Positions 24,225 through 34,115 are shown, counted from the stretch's first letter. The stretch: DNA of 64,000 nt from Thiomicrorhabdus lithotrophica (GCF_029201445.1 NZ_CP102381.1:1116001-1180000), one strand, 5' to 3'. Program-made: numbers and translations. Notes: a model not told the origin generated them from the letters alone.

Positions 24225-26297
24225 ATGATTAAGCTTACGGTTAATGGCAGATTTGTTGAAGTAGAAGATGGTGCGACCTTGCTTGACGCCACAAGAGAAG
24301 CAGGCGTTTACGTCCCAACTCTCTGTTATTACCCTCGTTTGCCATCACACGCCGTATGCCGAATGTGTCTGGTTGATGTAAAAGGTGAGAAAACGCCACA
24401 ACCCTCTTGTGTCACCAAGGCAAAAGATGGGGATATCATTGATACTGACTCTGAATCATTACAAGCATTTCGTAAAACCGATGCAGAATGGCTTTTAGCA
24501 CGTCATCCAAATGATTGCATGCAATGTGAAGTGAATGGTTCATGCAAATTTCAGAATCTGGTAAATGATTTTCAACTAGAGGATCATTGGGAAAAGATTC
24601 CAAGAGGTTCACAAGCACATCCAGAGCATAAATTAACGGATCATACCTCACCGAGTATTTGGCAAGACTTGTCCAAGTGTATTGAGTGCGGTTTGTGTGT
24701 TGAGGCATGTGGAGATTCCGGTCAACAGCAACATGTCATCGGATTTGCTGAGCGAGGCTCAGGTCGAATGCCCGTCACGGTTTTTGATAAACCGCTATCT
24801 GAAACGAATTGTATTTCTTGTGGTCAATGCACCCTTGTGTGCCCAGTAGGCGCGTTGATTGAGACGCCTCATTGGCATGATGTTTTACATACTTTAGATT
24901 CGCATAGGCGTATTTCTGCAGTACAAGTTGCACCTGCAACACGTATTGCTATTAGCGAAGAGTTTGGTATGAAGCCAGGTACGGTGAGCACGGGCAGAAT
25001 GATTAATGCCTTACGACAGATTGGTTTTGATTATGTGTTTGATACAAACTTTGCAGCTGATTTGACCATTATGGAAGAGGCTACAGAGTTTTTAACGCGT
25101 TTTAAAGAACAGAAAAATTTACCGCTTTTCACTTCTTGTTGCCCAGCCTGGGTGAATTGGCTAGAGATTAACCGGCCTGATCTATTAACACATTTGAGTA
25201 CCACAAAATCGCCACAACAGATGCACGGTGCATTAACTAAACGTGGCGCATTTGCACATTCATTGGGTGCTGAATTTACAGAGGGTAAAACAGAACCTTA
25301 TGTTGTGAGTATTATGCCTTGTACAGCTAAAAAGGATGAATCTGTCAGGCCTGGTGTTTCTGGTGATTTGGATCATGTTTTAACAACACGTGAACTGGCT
25401 AGAATGATTAAAGCACGTGGCATTCCATTTAGTGCGCTACCAGAAGATGGTAAATTTGATAATCCATTAGGTGAAAGCACGGGTGCAGGGCAAATTTTTG
25501 GTGCATCGGGTGGTGTAATGGAAGCGGTTGTTAGAACCGCCTCTCACTTTATAGGAAAGGAAGATTCGATGCCGTTAGATTGGCATCAATTACGCGGTGT
25601 TGTTAAGGACGTTAAGACAGCTGAGATTCCTGGTGTAGGTAAGGTTGCCATATGCAATGGAATTGCAGCAGCGCAACGTATGTTAAAGACAGAAGCATGG
25701 CGAGATGAGTTTGTAGCGATTGAAGTGATGTCTTGTGTTGGTGGCTGTCTAGGTGGTGGTGGTGAGCCTAAATCGATGGATCCTCTGATTCTTGAAAAAC
25801 GTATGCACTCTATTTATGAGATTGATAAAGGTTCTCCAAGAAGACGTTCCTACGAAAATCAGGATATTCAAAAGCTTTATGCCACTGAGTTAGACAAGCC
25901 TAATTCACCTCAGGCGCACGCGTTATTGCATACCCATTATGCCGCACGTCATTCAAAGCGTTTGCTGTTGATGCAGTTTTTAGACTGCGTTGACCGCAGA
26001 GATGGTGAAACGGCGGGCAAATTGTTTCATCCGCAAGGAGTGTGGTCAACAGCTTCTGTATTTGGAGATGTTCAAGGTGTTGAGAATGTTGCTGAATTGA
26101 TTAATAGCAAATTACCTCCGCGACAATATGGTCCGAGTTATCAGAGGCATAAAATGGCTAATGCTGCAGACATAGAAGACTTAACGGTAGTGACACCAAA
26201 TGGTGAACGCTGTCGGTTTACTATGGAACTTGAAACCTTGCAGGAGGGCAATACTTCTAAAGCATTCATTTTGTCGTTGGCAAGAGAAGTGTTGTAA
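24225..26297 (+). CDS. [FeFe]-hydrogenase with ferredoxin-type N-terminus and C-terminal SnoaL/NTF2-like domain
   Basis: The protein is 690 residues. A [2Fe-2S] domain (C34, C45, C48, C62) is followed by a His-Cys cluster (HPNDCMQCEVNGSC) and two [4Fe-4S] motifs (CIECGLCVEAC, CISCGQCTLVC). The H-cluster motifs are all intact: TSCCPAW (303-309), MPCTAKKDE (364-372) and MSCVGGCLGGGGEP (502-515). Residues from about 581 to 690 form an extra domain resembling SnoaL/NTF2 proteins (LLLMQFLDCVDRRDGETAGKLF). The reaction would be reversible H2 formation with ferredoxin or NAD-linked partners; no partner subunits or HydEFG maturases are in the window. A weak palindrome copy encodes VRPG. Confidence 0.88.
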   Translation: MIKLTVNGRFVEVEDGATLLDATREAGVYVPTLCYYPRLPSHAVCRMCLVDVKGEKTPQPSCVTKAKDGDIIDTDSESLQAFRKTDAEWLLARHPNDCMQCEVNGSCKFQNLVNDFQLEDHWEKIPRGSQAHPEHKLTDHTSPSIWQDLSKCIECGLCVEACGDSGQQQHVIGFAERGSGRMPVTVFDKPLSETNCISCGQCTLVCPVGALIETPHWHDVLHTLDSHRRISAVQVAPATRIAISEEFGMKPGTVSTGRMINALRQIGFDYVFDTNFAADLTIMEEATEFLTRFKEQKNLPLFTSCCPAWVNWLEINRPDLLTHLSTTKSPQQMHGALTKRGAFAHSLGAEFTEGKTEPYVVSIMPCTAKKDESVRPGVSGDLDHVLTTRELARMIKARGIPFSALPEDGKFDNPLGESTGAGQIFGASGGVMEAVVRTASHFIGKEDSMPLDWHQLRGVVKDVKTAEIPGVGKVAICNGIAAAQRMLKTEAWRDEFVAIEVMSCVGGCLGGGGEPKSMDPLILEKRMHSIYEIDKGSPRRRSYENQDIQKLYATELDKPNSPQAHALLHTHYAARHSKRLLLMQFLDCVDRRDGETAGKLFHPQGVWSTASVFGDVQGVENVAELINSKLPPRQYGPSYQRHKMANAADIEDLTVVTPNGERCRFTMELETLQEGNTSKAFILSLAREVL
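25343..25356. repeat. Weak palindrome copy in coding sequence
   Basis: TGTCAGGCCTGGTG, three mismatches, in the hydrogenase gene. It is the only copy read in the third frame, as VRPG. Confidence 0.5.
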
Positions 26298-26325
26298 AGA
26301 TGACTTCTAAAATAGCTTATAAACT

Positions 26326-26339
26326 TACCAGGCCTGTAT
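26326..26339. repeat. Degenerate palindrome copy, intergenic
   Basis: TACCAGGCCTGTAT, with the first eleven bases intact, 29 bp after the hydrogenase stop. Confidence 0.55.
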
Positions 26340-26541
26340 TCTCCCTTGTGGGGAGAGGTAGTTTTAAATTGATTAAGCCGTAGTTGCAATTTACATACTT
26401 TGAAAAGTCATCAGGTATTAAGTTTTTGGGGCTCCTGAAACCCGAATTAACTGTCTTTAATAAGAATTATTCATGATAATTTTTTTGTGCCAAAAGCCGT
26501 ATTCCTTTATACTTCTCTAAAAAAATAGATAAGGAATTTAA

Positions 26542-29340
26542 ATGAGTTTATATACAGAATACATGGATGAAATCGAGACTCGTAACAAAGAGCTTGGATT
26601 ACACCCTAAACCGATTGATAGCGCTGAATTACTTTCTGAGATTATTGCCCAAGTTAAAGATACTGGGAATAAGTATCGCGAAGACTCTCTGAAATTCTTT
26701 ATCTACAACACGCTACCAGGTACTACGCCAGCCGCAGTTGTGAAAGCACAATTCCTAAAAGAGATTATTTTAGGCGAAGAGAAAGTTGCTGAAATTACGC
26801 CAGATTTTGCTTTTGAGCTGTTATCACACATGAAAGGTGGACCTTCAATAAAAGTCCTTCTGGATTTAGCGCTTTCTAGTGACGAACAGGTTTCTAACCC
26901 AGCCGCTGAGGTTTTAAAGACTCAAGTTTTCCTATATGAAGCAGATACTGACCGTCTTGAAGCCGCATACAAAGATGGTAATAAAATCGCTAAAGATATT
27001 CTTGAGAGTTACGCTCGTGCAGATTTCTTTACCAAGCTTCCGCAGCTTCCTGAAGAAATTAAGGTTGTCACTTATGTTGCAGCGGAGGGGGATATCTCTA
27101 CTGATTTACTTTCTCCAGGTAATCAAGCGCACTCTCGCTCAGACCGTGAACTTCATGGACAATGTCTGATTACGCCTGAAGCTCAAGCTAAAATTAAAGA
27201 ATTACAAAAAGCCAACCCTGATGCAAAAGTGATGTTGGTTGCAGATAAAGGCACCATGGGTGTAGGTTCTTCTCGTATGTCTGGGGTGAATAACGTCGCT
27301 CTTTGGACAGGTGAGCCAATCAGCCCTTATGTTCCGTTTGTAAACAAAGCGCCAATTGTTGCAGGTACAAACGGTATTTCGCCTATCTTTCTAACTACGG
27401 TTGATGTAACAGGTGGTATTGGTCTTGATTTGAAAAACTGGGTTAAAAAGACTGGTGCGGATGGTAAGCCTGTTTTAGATGAAAATGGTGATGCGGTTCT
27501 GGAGCAAGCATATTCGGTTGATACTGGATCGGTTCTAACCATCAACACCAAAGAGAAAAAACTTTATAACGGTGATAAAGAGCTAGTTGATATTTCTGCT
27601 TCATTTACACCGCAAAAAATTGAATTTATGCGCGCAGGTGGTTCTTACGCGGTGGTTTTTGGTAAAAAACTACAAACTTTTGCAGCCGAAACATTAGGTG
27701 TAGAAACGCCACTCGTATTTGCTCCAGCTAAAGAGATTTCACATCCTGGTCAGGGACTAACCGCGGTTGAAAAAATATTCAACCGCAACGCGGTTGGTGT
27801 TAAGTCAAAAATGCCTCTGCACACTGGATCGGATATTCGTGTAAAAGTGAATATTGTTGGCTCACAAGATACAACAGGTTTAATGACAGCTCAAGAGCTT
27901 GAAGCAATGGCAGCAACGGTTATTTCTCCAACGGTAGATGGCGCTTATCAATCTGGTTGTCATACTGCTTCTGTTTGGGATTCTAAAGCACAGGTTAACA
28001 TTCCTAAGTTAATGAGCTTTATGCACAACTTCGGCATGATTACGGGTCGTGATCCTAAGGGTGTCTATCACCCGATGACAGATGTAATCCATAAAGTACT
28101 CAACGATATTACGGTTGATGAGAGAGATATCATTATTGGTGGTGACTCGCATACTCGTATGTCAAAAGGTGTCGCATTCGGAGCGGATTCAGGAACGGTT
28201 GCTTTAGCTTTGGCAACGGGTGAAGCGACTATGCCTATTCCAGATTCGGTAAAAGTGACTTTCAAAGGTCATATGAAAAGCCATATGGATTTCCGTGATG
28301 TGGTTCATGCTACGCAGGCTCAGATGTTGAAGCAGTTTGGTGAAAACGTCTTCCAAGGACGCATTATTGAAGTGCAAATCGGAACTTTGCTTGCTGACCA
28401 GGCCTTTACCTTTACGGACTGGACAGCTGAAATGAAGGCGAAGGCATCAATCAATATCTCTGAAGACGATACCTTAATCGAATCTTTAGAAATTGCCAAA
28501 AGCCGTATTCAAATCATGATCGATAAAGGCATGGATAATGACATTCATATGCTTCAAGGTTTGGTTGATAAAGCCAACAAACGTATTGCTGACATCAAGT
28601 CGGGAGAGCAGCCAGCGTTAAGACCGGATGAAAACGCGAAGTACTATGCTGAGTTAGTGGTCGATTTAGATCAAATTGATGAGCCAATGATTGCCGATCC
28701 AGATGTCAATAACCCTGATCCTTCAAAACGTTATACGCATGATTCGATTCGTGGGCTTTCTTCTTACGGTGGAACTAAGCAGGTGGACCTTGGTTTTGTT
28801 GGTTCGTGTATGGTTCACAAGGGCGATATGCAAATCATTGCACAGATGATGCGAAATTTAGAAGCTAAGAATGGTTCGGTTGAGTTTAAAGCGCCTCTGG
28901 TTATCGCGCCACCAACTTACAATATTGTTGACGAGCTGAAAGCCGAAGGTGACTGGGAAATTCTTCAGAAGTATGCTGGTTTTGAATTTGATGACAGTGC
29001 GCCTAAAGATGCGGCTCGTACCAAGTACGAAAACATCATGTATCTTGAGCGTCCAGGTTGTAACCTATGTATGGGTAACCAGGAAAAAGCTGAAAAAGGC
29101 GATACGGTTATGGCCACTTCAACACGTCTATTTGAAGGCCGTGTAGTAGAAGACTCTACTGAGAAGAAAGGTGAATCATTGCTAGCTTCAACACCCGTTG
29201 TTGTGCTTTCAACTATCCTGGGTCGTACACCAACTTTAGATGAGTATAAAGAAGCGGTAAAAGGTATTCATCTAACTGACTTTGCTCCTCCAGTTAAAGA
29301 GCTAAGCACAGCGCCTGCTACGATTGAATTCAATATTTAG
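26542..29340 (+). CDS. acnB: Aconitate hydratase B
   Basis: The 932-residue protein isomerises citrate to isocitrate in the TCA cycle. It has the AcnB order: an N-terminal HEAT-like domain (YTEYMDEIETRNKELGLHPKPIDSAELL), the swivel domain with KGTMGVGSSRMSGVNN, then the catalytic core with GGDSHTRMSKGVAFGADSG and the cluster Cys motif ERPGCNLCMGNQEKAE. It is somewhat longer than E. coli AcnB (865), with an insertion near DGKPVLDENGDAVLEQ. AAGGAATTT precedes the ATG. It is monocistronic. Confidence 0.96.
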   Translation: MSLYTEYMDEIETRNKELGLHPKPIDSAELLSEIIAQVKDTGNKYREDSLKFFIYNTLPGTTPAAVVKAQFLKEIILGEEKVAEITPDFAFELLSHMKGGPSIKVLLDLALSSDEQVSNPAAEVLKTQVFLYEADTDRLEAAYKDGNKIAKDILESYARADFFTKLPQLPEEIKVVTYVAAEGDISTDLLSPGNQAHSRSDRELHGQCLITPEAQAKIKELQKANPDAKVMLVADKGTMGVGSSRMSGVNNVALWTGEPISPYVPFVNKAPIVAGTNGISPIFLTTVDVTGGIGLDLKNWVKKTGADGKPVLDENGDAVLEQAYSVDTGSVLTINTKEKKLYNGDKELVDISASFTPQKIEFMRAGGSYAVVFGKKLQTFAAETLGVETPLVFAPAKEISHPGQGLTAVEKIFNRNAVGVKSKMPLHTGSDIRVKVNIVGSQDTTGLMTAQELEAMAATVISPTVDGAYQSGCHTASVWDSKAQVNIPKLMSFMHNFGMITGRDPKGVYHPMTDVIHKVLNDITVDERDIIIGGDSHTRMSKGVAFGADSGTVALALATGEATMPIPDSVKVTFKGHMKSHMDFRDVVHATQAQMLKQFGENVFQGRIIEVQIGTLLADQAFTFTDWTAEMKAKASINISEDDTLIESLEIAKSRIQIMIDKGMDNDIHMLQGLVDKANKRIADIKSGEQPALRPDENAKYYAELVVDLDQIDEPMIADPDVNNPDPSKRYTHDSIRGLSSYGGTKQVDLGFVGSCMVHKGDMQIIAQMMRNLEAKNGSVEFKAPLVIAPPTYNIVDELKAEGDWEILQKYAGFEFDDSAPKDAARTKYENIMYLERPGCNLCMGNQEKAEKGDTVMATSTRLFEGRVVEDSTEKKGESLLASTPVVVLSTILGRTPTLDEYKEAVKGIHLTDFAPPVKELSTAPATIEFNI

Positions 29341-29444
29341 TTAACAAACCTCTTGAAGTTTTATTTCTAGAGGAGTGTTGAACTGTCTAAAGGGTTGGTT
29401 TGTGAATTATTTATAAATTGAACTCCTTTCGGATAGCGCATTAT

Positions 29445-29483
29445 ACCCCCGGCTTTGGATCAAACCTGAAGTTGGGGTTTTTT
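29445..29483 (+). terminator. acnB terminator
   Basis: ACCCCCGGCTT pairs with AAGTTGGGGT around a 13-nt loop, followed by TTTTTT. Confidence 0.75.
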
Positions 29484-29544
29484 GTGTCTTGTAAAAACGT
29501 GTATAGGATGAGTTTATTGAATTTACCAAACGCTAACATTGCTT

Positions 29545-29558
29545 TACCAGGCCTGGTA
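29545..29558. repeat. TACCAGGCCTGGTA palindrome, exact, intergenic
   Basis: Exact copy extended by one pair (TTACCAGG/CCTGGTAA, 29544-29559), between acnB and the lipoprotein gene. Confidence 0.9.
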
Positions 29559-29712
29559 ACATTTAAATTATTCACGAATAATCATTGTTAACTAAGTAAT
29601 TAACATTTTGTTTCTAAGTAAAATGTATAGAATATTGCTAACTAAAACAATCAATTATTAATTTTATTTTCACTATAAACTTTAATTTTGGTTTAACTCT
29701 AAAAGGTAAAAA

Positions 29713-30417
29713 ATGAACTTGGTAAAACCTTCCATTATTTCATTGGCAGTGCTTATGTTATTAGGCTGTTCTTCGAACACAAAGACCTATTCATATACTC
29801 AAGCTGACATTGATTTATTAATAGAAAGAGCCAAGGTTGAAGAACGTCAAAGAATTAGCCGAGAATTAGACAGACAAGCTGAGCAAAGACGCGTATTTGA
29901 TAGTATTTTAGCAAGACAAAATGCTCAATATAAAACCGTTGATAAAGAGGTTGGTGGTCAATCACAAACAAAATCAGACAAATCCGATAGCCATAATATT
30001 AATGAATCAAAGCCAATAACCAAAATTATTCCGCAGTCATACAAGCCTGTTCTGTATAAAGAAATTGCAGGCATATCTTATATGCGTTGTGCTGAACTTT
30101 CATTAGTTCCGATTCCGACTGATGCTAAAGGTTGGAGTTATAAAACTGGACAAAAAGAGTTGACTGCAACGCTTTGTAAGGGAAGTAGAGATAAATCGAT
30201 CATGCTGGCTTTACAGCAGAAATTGTATGACATGAAGTTGTTATCTTCGGATGTTTTAACTAAAGAACAGCTCGTAGATGGTGTATGGAACGAGAGTACA
30301 TTAACAGCGGTTAAAGCGTATCAGGCAGGAAATGGTCTGTTATACGGGTCACTTACTATTGAAGTGTTGGAGCATTTGGGTGTTTTTGAGCCTGATGAAG
30401 AACGAGTGGTTAGATAA
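29713..30417 (+). CDS. Lipoprotein with coiled coil and peptidoglycan-binding-like C-terminus
   Basis: The 234-residue protein has a lipobox (LAVLMLLGC, Cys20). A charged helix rich in Glu and Arg follows (ADIDLLIERAKVEERQRISRELDRQAEQRR), likely a coiled coil, then a Ser/Lys-rich linker. The C-terminal region (ALQQKLYDMKLLSSDV...DGVWNESTLTAVKAYQAGNGLLYGSLTIEVLEHLGV) resembles PG_binding_1 folds, which bind cell-wall peptide stems. It is probably an outer-membrane lipoprotein touching peptidoglycan. AAAAGGTAAAAA precedes the ATG. Confidence 0.72.
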   Translation: MNLVKPSIISLAVLMLLGCSSNTKTYSYTQADIDLLIERAKVEERQRISRELDRQAEQRRVFDSILARQNAQYKTVDKEVGGQSQTKSDKSDSHNINESKPITKIIPQSYKPVLYKEIAGISYMRCAELSLVPIPTDAKGWSYKTGQKELTATLCKGSRDKSIMLALQQKLYDMKLLSSDVLTKEQLVDGVWNESTLTAVKAYQAGNGLLYGSLTIEVLEHLGVFEPDEERVVR

Positions 30418-30480
30418 CTTAGAAGCGTTTGAAAGCATAGAGCAGTTTGTTGATTAAATATTCTTTTGAATTAGTGCATA

Positions 30481-30521
30481 AAAAAGCCCCCAAAACTTCA
30501 TTGAGTCTTGGGGGCTTTTTT
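30481..30521. terminator. Bidirectional terminator
   Basis: AAAAAGCCCCCAA and TTGGGGGCTTTTTT form a strong stem between the convergent lipoprotein and sppA genes. Confidence 0.92.
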
Positions 30522-30527
30522 ATGAGT

Positions 30528-30541
30528 TAGCAGGCCTGGTA
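30528..30541. repeat. TAGCAGGCCTGGTA palindrome copy, one mismatch, intergenic
   Basis: One-mismatch copy just after the bidirectional terminator and just downstream of sppA. Confidence 0.8.
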
Positions 30542-30560
30542 ACTTAGCTTAAACCGTGAA

Positions 30561-31514
30561 TTAGTTCATGGTTGATAAAAGCAGCGATAGCTTACTGGCT
30601 GTTTGTGTACCAATATCACCCATAAGCTCTTCTAGCATAGACTTTTCACCTTCATAATAACGAACATGCTCTATACCAATAATGTCTCTAGCAACCAGCC
30701 CTAAATCACCTAGACCATCAATTAAGCCTATTTCAGTCGCCTCATCACCTAGCCAAACTAAACCGGTGTAGGTTTCTGATGTTTCTTTAATTCTATCACC
30801 ACGACCATCTCTAACCGCTTTAATAAACTGTTGGTGAGTACGTTCTAGTACATGCTCTTGGAAAAATTTACGTCCAGCTTCATCTTTTTCGCTAAAGGGA
30901 TCAATAAAGGTTTTATGCTCGCCAGCGTGCATTGAACGATTTTCAATTCCCATTTTCTCCATGAGGCTTGTTACGCCAAAGGTATCCATTCTGACACCAA
31001 TTGAACCAATCATTGAACCTTCGTTGGCATAGATTTTATCTGCGGCTACGGCAATGTAATAACAACCCGATGCACATAAGTCTTCTACCACGACATAGGC
31101 AGGTTTTTCATATTTCTTTTTAAGGCGCTCAATTTCATCATTAATTAATGCTGACTGAACAGGGCTTCCACCGGGGGAGTTGGCCAAAATAATGACTGCT
31201 TTACTCGCTTTATTTTTAAAAGCTTCATTAAGAAGTGGATTAATGGTGGCTGCACTGGTTTTAGACTCAGGCATAATGGCACCGGTTAGCTTCACGACAG
31301 CAACATGAGATTTACCATTGGTTAACTTTTCAAATTCATCACCTGAAGTGATATTTTGGCTGGCAATATAGATAAAAAAGATAATGTATCCTGCGACAGC
31401 AAGCTTAAGTAGGTTGGCAAAACGTCTGCTCCAACGCTCTTGTTTAACAAGTGATTCAACCGCAATTGCTAAACGACTAAAGCCTTGTTGTGAGTTTTGA
31501 GGCTCTTGTTCCAT
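30561..31514 (-). CDS. sppA: Signal peptide peptidase SppA-like (S49) membrane protease
   Basis: The 317-residue single-domain protease has one N-terminal transmembrane segment (LLKLAVAGYIIFFIYIASQNI) and an S49 Clp-like fold. The oxyanion/substrate segment NSPGGSPVQSALI and the catalytic Ser in CASGCYYIAVAADKIYANEGS are visible. The catalytic Lys is probably in GEHKTFIDPFSEKDE. It degrades remnant signal peptides in the inner membrane. It resembles short SppA36K/SohB forms and not the double-length E. coli SppA. The gene is divergent from uvrC, with about 57 bp between starts. Confidence 0.88.
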   Translation of the reverse strand: MEQEPQNSQQGFSRLAIAVESLVKQERWSRRFANLLKLAVAGYIIFFIYIASQNITSGDEFEKLTNGKSHVAVVKLTGAIMPESKTSAATINPLLNEAFKNKASKAVIILANSPGGSPVQSALINDEIERLKKKYEKPAYVVVEDLCASGCYYIAVAADKIYANEGSMIGSIGVRMDTFGVTSLMEKMGIENRSMHAGEHKTFIDPFSEKDEAGRKFFQEHVLERTHQQFIKAVRDGRGDRIKETSETYTGLVWLGDEATEIGLIDGLGDLGLVARDIIGIEHVRYYEGEKSMLEELMGDIGTQTASKLSLLLSTMN

Positions 31515-31571
31515 TTTTTATCCTTTATAATGCGTAAACTATAAGCAACCAATTTTACCTGTTTCTAGTAT

Positions 31572-33461
31572 ATGACCCAAGATAATATCCAAACAAATTC
31601 AAAAAAAGAGAGTGATTCTGTCATTGAAGAGTCATTAAAGAATCAATTTGATATTGATGCATTTCTAAAACAGTTAACAGAGCGGCCCGGGGTTTATCGA
31701 ATGATAAACGCGAAAGGCGTGATTATTTATGTGGGTAAAGCAAAGAATTTAAAACGCCGAGTTTCTAGCTACTTTAAGAAGCAACATGATGAGATTAAAA
31801 CCGCCAAGATGGTGACTCAGATTGAGCGTGTAGAAGTGACTGTAACCGATACGGATAGTGAAGCTTTTATTCTAGAAAATACTCTAATTAAACGACATAA
31901 GCCTAAGTATAATATACTTTTTAGAGATGATAAGTCTTATCCCTATATCTTTATTTCTACTGGAAAAGAATACCCCGCTTTAAGTTATCATCGTGGTGCA
32001 AAAAGACGCGTGGGTGAGTATTTTGGTCCATTCCCAAATGCTTCTGCGGTTCATCAAACTTTACAATCTTTGCAGAAAATCTTTCCTGTAAGGCAGTGTG
32101 CGGAAAGTGTTTTTAACCATCGTTCACGTCCTTGTTTGCAGTATCAAATTAAACGTTGTTCAGGTCCCTGTGTTGATGGGTTAATCTCAAAAGAGGATTA
32201 CCAACAAGATGTTCGTCATACCTTAGGTTTTTTGCAGGGAAAAAGCTTTGAGGTGATTGAAGAGCTTGGTTCTAAAATGGAACAGGCTTCAGCCACGTTG
32301 GAATTCGAAAAGGCTGGACGTTACCGAGATCAAATCTCTGCATTACGAGCTATTCAAAGTCAACACCTGATTAATCAGCCAGGTTCAAAAGATATGGATG
32401 TGATTGCGATGGCTGAAGAGTCGTCTCAAGTGTGTGTGTGTTTGATGATGTATCGAGGTGGTAATTTATGGGGTAGTGAGCACTACTATCCAAAACTATC
32501 TGAAAGTGTAGAAAGACAAGATGTCATCTCTGCTTTTATTACCCAGCACTATTTAGAGCATCCCGTTCCTGCTGAACTTGTTTTGGATTGTGAATTAGAA
32601 GATAAAAAAATACTCCAGGCCTGGTTAAAAGAACAAAGACAATCTGCAGTTTCTATCAAAACTGCGCATACTCAGTTAAACAAAGGGTTGATTCAGTTAG
32701 CCGTTACAAACGCCTTAACAGGTTTAAAACAGCATATGACACAACGCGCCACCCAAGTTCAGCGTGTACAAGCACTGCAAGAAGCTTTAGCTTTGGCTAA
32801 CCCGCCTAATTACATGGAATGTTTTGATATAAGTCATACTCAAGGACAAATGACCATAGCAAGCTGTGTTGTCTTTAATGACGGTATACCGAATACTCAG
32901 GCTTATCGTAAGTTTAATATCGAAGGGATTCAGCCTGGTGATGATTATGCGGCCATGCACCAAGCCATGCAGAGACGTTACGCACGCTTAAAGAAAGAGA
33001 ATGCCGTATTGCCAGACTTAATTGTCGTTGATGGTGGAAAAGGCCAGTTATCTCAGGCGATAGATGTACTGAAAACACTTGAATTAGAGCATATACCTTT
33101 GGTTTCTGTTGCAAAGGGAGAAGGGCGCAAGGCTGGTCTGGAAGTGTTGTTTACTCCGCATAACTCAGAAGGTATTGACTTAGAGTCAGATGATATCGCC
33201 TTACACTTAATTAACTATATTCGTGATGAAGCGCATCGTTTTGCCATTACTTCGCATCGTGCAAAACGAACTAAAGCCCAAACGCAATCTAGTTTAGAGT
33301 CGATTGAAGGAATTGGACCTAAAACCCGTAAACAATTGTTGGTTCATTTTGGTGGGCTGGGAGAGGTAAAGGCGGCATCTGTATCAGAATTGCAAAAAGT
33401 GAAAGGAATAAGTATAGATAAAGCGCAAAAAATCTATGATTTCTTTCACGGAAGCTTTTAA
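31572..33461 (+). CDS. uvrC: Excinuclease ABC subunit C
   Basis: The 629-residue protein makes both incisions in nucleotide excision repair. It has an N-terminal GIY-YIG domain (GVYRMINAKGVIIYVGKAKNLKRRVSSYF), a Cys-rich region (FPVRQCAESVFNHRSRPCLQYQIKRCSGPC), a UVR motif (EFEKAGRYRDQISAL), the RNase-H-like endonuclease with DLIVVDGGKGQLSQA, and tandem helix-hairpin-helix motifs at the end (LESIEGIGPKTRKQLL, VKGISIDKAQKIY). The N-terminus has about 25 extra Ser/Gln/Glu-rich residues. A weak palindrome encodes LQAW. pgsA follows, as in E. coli. Confidence 0.97.
   Translation: MTQDNIQTNSKKESDSVIEESLKNQFDIDAFLKQLTERPGVYRMINAKGVIIYVGKAKNLKRRVSSYFKKQHDEIKTAKMVTQIERVEVTVTDTDSEAFILENTLIKRHKPKYNILFRDDKSYPYIFISTGKEYPALSYHRGAKRRVGEYFGPFPNASAVHQTLQSLQKIFPVRQCAESVFNHRSRPCLQYQIKRCSGPCVDGLISKEDYQQDVRHTLGFLQGKSFEVIEELGSKMEQASATLEFEKAGRYRDQISALRAIQSQHLINQPGSKDMDVIAMAEESSQVCVCLMMYRGGNLWGSEHYYPKLSESVERQDVISAFITQHYLEHPVPAELVLDCELEDKKILQAWLKEQRQSAVSIKTAHTQLNKGLIQLAVTNALTGLKQHMTQRATQVQRVQALQEALALANPPNYMECFDISHTQGQMTIASCVVFNDGIPNTQAYRKFNIEGIQPGDDYAAMHQAMQRRYARLKKENAVLPDLIVVDGGKGQLSQAIDVLKTLELEHIPLVSVAKGEGRKAGLEVLFTPHNSEGIDLESDDIALHLINYIRDEAHRFAITSHRAKRTKAQTQSSLESIEGIGPKTRKQLLVHFGGLGEVKAASVSELQKVKGISIDKAQKIYDFFHGSF
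32613..32626. repeat. Weak palindrome copy in coding sequence
   Basis: CTCCAGGCCTGGTT, three mismatches, in uvrC, read as LQAW. Confidence 0.5.
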
Positions 33462-33539
33462 AGCTAATTTCAATCAACAAGCCTATTGTTAGGTATGTTA
33501 GTATTCAATAATTAAATTTATATCAAAGATAAAAGCGAA

Positions 33540-34115
33540 ATGATGTCCATAAAATCTATACCCATGATGATGACTTGGAGCCGAGTTGTTCTGATTCCAG
33601 TTTTCTTAATTTGCTACTATGCGCCAATAGAGGATGCACGATTTTGGGCGGGTCTAGCCTTTATGATTGCGGCTATAACGGACTGGTTTGATGGTTATCT
33701 AGCTAGAAAAATGGGCACAGATAGTAAACTCGGTGCATTTTTAGATCCTGTTGCGGATAAGCTTATCGTGGCAGCGGCATTGATTGTTGTCGCAGCAGAA
33801 TATCATGACAATATCTACGTTATTATTTCAGCTGTGTTGATTATGATGCGAGAAATCGGTATTTCAGCACTGCGTGAATGGATGGCTGAGAATAATGCCC
33901 GAGAGGTGGTGGCTGTTTCGAATTTAGGTAAGATAAAAACGGCATCTCAGTTGGCTGCATTAACCTGGTTAATTTATGGTGGAACGCTATGGGGTGTTAA
34001 TTGGGGTGAGCTTGGTTTCCCAATGCTTTATTTTGCAGCGTTTTTAACAGTGGTAACTTGGATTCAATACACTAAAGCGGCACTGCCTGAAATTATTCGT
34101 TCAACAGAATCATAG
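33540..34115 (+). CDS. pgsA: CDP-diacylglycerol-glycerol-3-phosphate 3-phosphatidyltransferase
   Basis: This 191-residue inner-membrane enzyme makes phosphatidylglycerol phosphate. The CDP-alcohol phosphotransferase signature DG-x2-AR-x8-G-x3-D-x3-D is complete in DGYLARKMGTDSKLGAFLDPVAD near residues 49-71, with four or more membrane helices around it. The start is ATG 33540 or 33543. It is 78 bp after uvrC, the same gene order as in many gammaproteobacteria. Confidence 0.95.
   Translation: MMSIKSIPMMMTWSRVVLIPVFLICYYAPIEDARFWAGLAFMIAAITDWFDGYLARKMGTDSKLGAFLDPVADKLIVAAALIVVAAEYHDNIYVIISAVLIMMREIGISALREWMAENNAREVVAVSNLGKIKTASQLAALTWLIYGGTLWGVNWGELGFPMLYFAAFLTVVTWIQYTKAALPEIIRSTES

Larger units (their letters stand above)
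29341..29712. other. Intergenic region between acnB and the lipoprotein gene
   Basis: It contains the acnB terminator (29445-29483) and one exact palindrome (29545-29558). The rest is very AT-rich; no other feature was seen. Confidence 0.6.

Noticed and set aside
28396-28409. Palindrome copy in acnB
   Set aside because: GACCAGGCCTTTAC matches only the left arm and centre; probably chance.
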